Assembly: GCA_013298455.1 (NCBI GenBank)
Contig: JAAFHR010000187.1
Location: 1 to 6,701 of the forward strand
Length of the DNA: 6,701 nucleotides
Direction of reading: 5' to 3'
Origin: Betaproteobacteria bacterium
Lineage (GTDB): Bacteria; Pseudomonadota; Gammaproteobacteria; Burkholderiales; Casimicrobiaceae
In this document: piece after piece, positions 6,184-6,701 of the stretch
How positions within the stretch are numbered: the first letter of the stretch is position 1
Layout of the letters: each line of letters opens with the position of its first letter
Translations under genes and position numbers: made by a program
The notes under the pieces: model-generated
The model's database searches: none
What the model was told of the DNA's origin: nothing
The model's input: the letters and a program-made list of their open reading frames with translations, nothing else

Positions 6184-6282
6184 TGTCATCCTGAGCAGAG
6201 CGAAGGATCAGCTGGCGCAAGGTGTCCGCTCGATCAGCAAAAAAAATATACCACCTGATGTTTCGCCCCGCTCAACATGACA
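6184..6282. repeat. Imperfect inverted repeat of the GTCATCCTGAGC type
   Basis: The left arm 6184-6210 (TGTCATCCTGAGCAGAGCGA onwards) and the reverse complement of the right arm 6256-6282 (TGTCATGTTGAGCGGGGCGA onwards) match at 21 of 27 positions, separated by 45 bases. Sequences starting GTCATCCTGAGC and ending CGAAGGATC are familiar to me as dispersed intergenic repeats in many bacterial genomes. The two arms have diverged from each other, which suggests an old insertion. Copy number here is unknown. Confidence 0.7.
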
Positions 6283-6538
6283 GGGCAATTGTGTGTCGCC
6301 CGTAGCGAGGGGTGTGTCGGAAGACGAGTCGAACACGCAACGTGCGCACTTACCGTTGTGCGGCTTGCTTCATGCATTCTGACAGTCACAATTGGAAATC
6401 GTGCCATGGAAAACCAGTATTTCCTAGACTCAACCTTCATCCTCAGTGAAGACAGGTTCGCTGGAAAGCGGTCAATTTACCCGCCGCGAGGAGGGGCTTC
6501 GCATAGCATTGCAGCAAGCAATTTCTGTTCTCTAGACC

Positions 6539-6701
6539 ATGCCCATCATTACCAACATCGAAGACCTTCGCGTTTTGGCGCAAAAGCGCGTGCCGCGCAT
6601 GTTTTACGACTACGCCGATTCGGGCTCTTGGACGGAGAGCACCTACCGCGCCAACGAGAGCGATTTCCAGAAAATCAAGTTCCGCCAGCGCGTGGCCGTG
6701 A
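6539..6701 (+). CDS. FMN-dependent alpha-hydroxy-acid dehydrogenase, L-lactate dehydrogenase type (partial, N-terminus only)
   Basis: This family oxidises L-2-hydroxy acids such as L-lactate, glycolate or mandelate to 2-oxo acids with FMN; the LldD branch passes electrons to the respiratory chain at the inner membrane. Only the first 54 codons are in the window. They read MPIITNIEDLRVLAQKRVPR, then MFYDYADSGSWTESTYRAN (21-39), the typical N-terminal helix and the F-x-Y-x-x-x-G block, whose Tyr (Tyr23 or Tyr25) is expected to contact substrate or flavin. The full family length is about 380 residues, so most of the gene lies to the right. ATG 6539 is the only possible start because an in-frame TAG lies six bases upstream (6533-6535). 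No Shine-Dalgarno sequence is evident. It is divergent from the molybdenum hydroxylase operon. The family is sure; L-lactate as substrate is probable only, so no symbol is given. Confidence 0.9.
   Translation, partial: MPIITNIEDLRVLAQKRVPRMFYDYADSGSWTESTYRANESDFQKIKFRQRVAV

Larger units (their letters stand above)
6131..6538. other. Divergent intergenic region between the molybdenum hydroxylase operon and the alpha-hydroxy-acid dehydrogenase
   Basis: This gene-free stretch of 408 bases should hold the promoters of both flanking transcription units. It contains one dispersed-type inverted repeat (6184-6282), including an eight-base A run at 6239-6246. I could not find a convincing -35/-10 pair for either gene. 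A strong Shine-Dalgarno-like GAGGAGGGG (6488-6496) lies too far (42 bases) from the dehydrogenase start to serve it directly. A small inverted repeat ATTGC/GCAAT (6508-6512 and 6518-6522) lies just before that gene. A 68-codon minus-strand frame at 6234-6440 crosses the repeat and is not credible. Confidence 0.7.

Noticed and set aside
6404..6701. Plus-strand frame open from ATG 6404 to the window edge in another frame than the dehydrogenase
   Set aside because: It overlaps the strongly supported dehydrogenase N-terminus, becomes Arg-rich there as a frame shadow does, and has no recognisable start region.
1..6701. CRISPR array, tRNA, rRNA, transposase, toxin-antitoxin or phage-defence genes
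   Set aside because: No regularly spaced direct repeats, clover-leaf sequence, transposase motifs or defence domains were seen on either strand.

Overview
The window looks like chromosomal DNA of a proteobacterium, most likely a betaproteobacterium of the Burkholderiales type, with a gammaproteobacterium as the alternative. The reasons are the imuA-imuB mutagenesis cassette, a LexA box of the CTGT-N8-ACAG kind used in beta- and gammaproteobacteria, REP-like intergenic repeats, and an FMN-dependent alpha-hydroxy-acid dehydrogenase whose N-terminus resembles Burkholderiales proteins as I remember them. No database search was possible, so the taxonomy is inference.

Left part (1-2140, minus strand): an SOS mutagenesis operon. 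imuA (283 codons) is followed after 24 bases by imuB, which runs off the left edge of the window. In most genomes dnaE2 follows imuB, so it would be expected to the left of base 1. A LexA box lies directly against the imuA start codon and covers the -10 element of a good sigma-70-like promoter, so the imuA message appears to be almost leaderless.

Middle (2141-2454): a gene-free divergent region filled with repeats. It holds the imuA promoter, an inverted pair of REP-like units, a short palindromic GC-rich element and a third, single REP-like unit. To the right, on the plus strand, is a 297-residue TPR-like protein of unknown function (2455-3348).

Right part (3399-6130, minus strand): a two-gene operon for a molybdenum hydroxylase of the isoquinoline 1-oxidoreductase type. 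The small [2Fe-2S] subunit comes first, followed 11 bases later by the large molybdopterin-binding subunit, which carries a Tat signal. The enzyme is therefore predicted to work in the periplasm, with the small subunit exported together with the large one. A 408-base intergenic region (6131-6538) containing another dispersed inverted repeat separates this operon from the divergent start of an FMN-dependent alpha-hydroxy-acid (L-lactate-type) dehydrogenase, cut by the right edge.

I see no CRISPR array, tRNA, rRNA, transposase or defence system, and no convincing undescribed multi-gene system. The most interesting signals are the SOS promoter and leaderless architecture of imuA, the packing of repeats next to that promoter, and the uncharacterised TPR gene that shares its upstream region.
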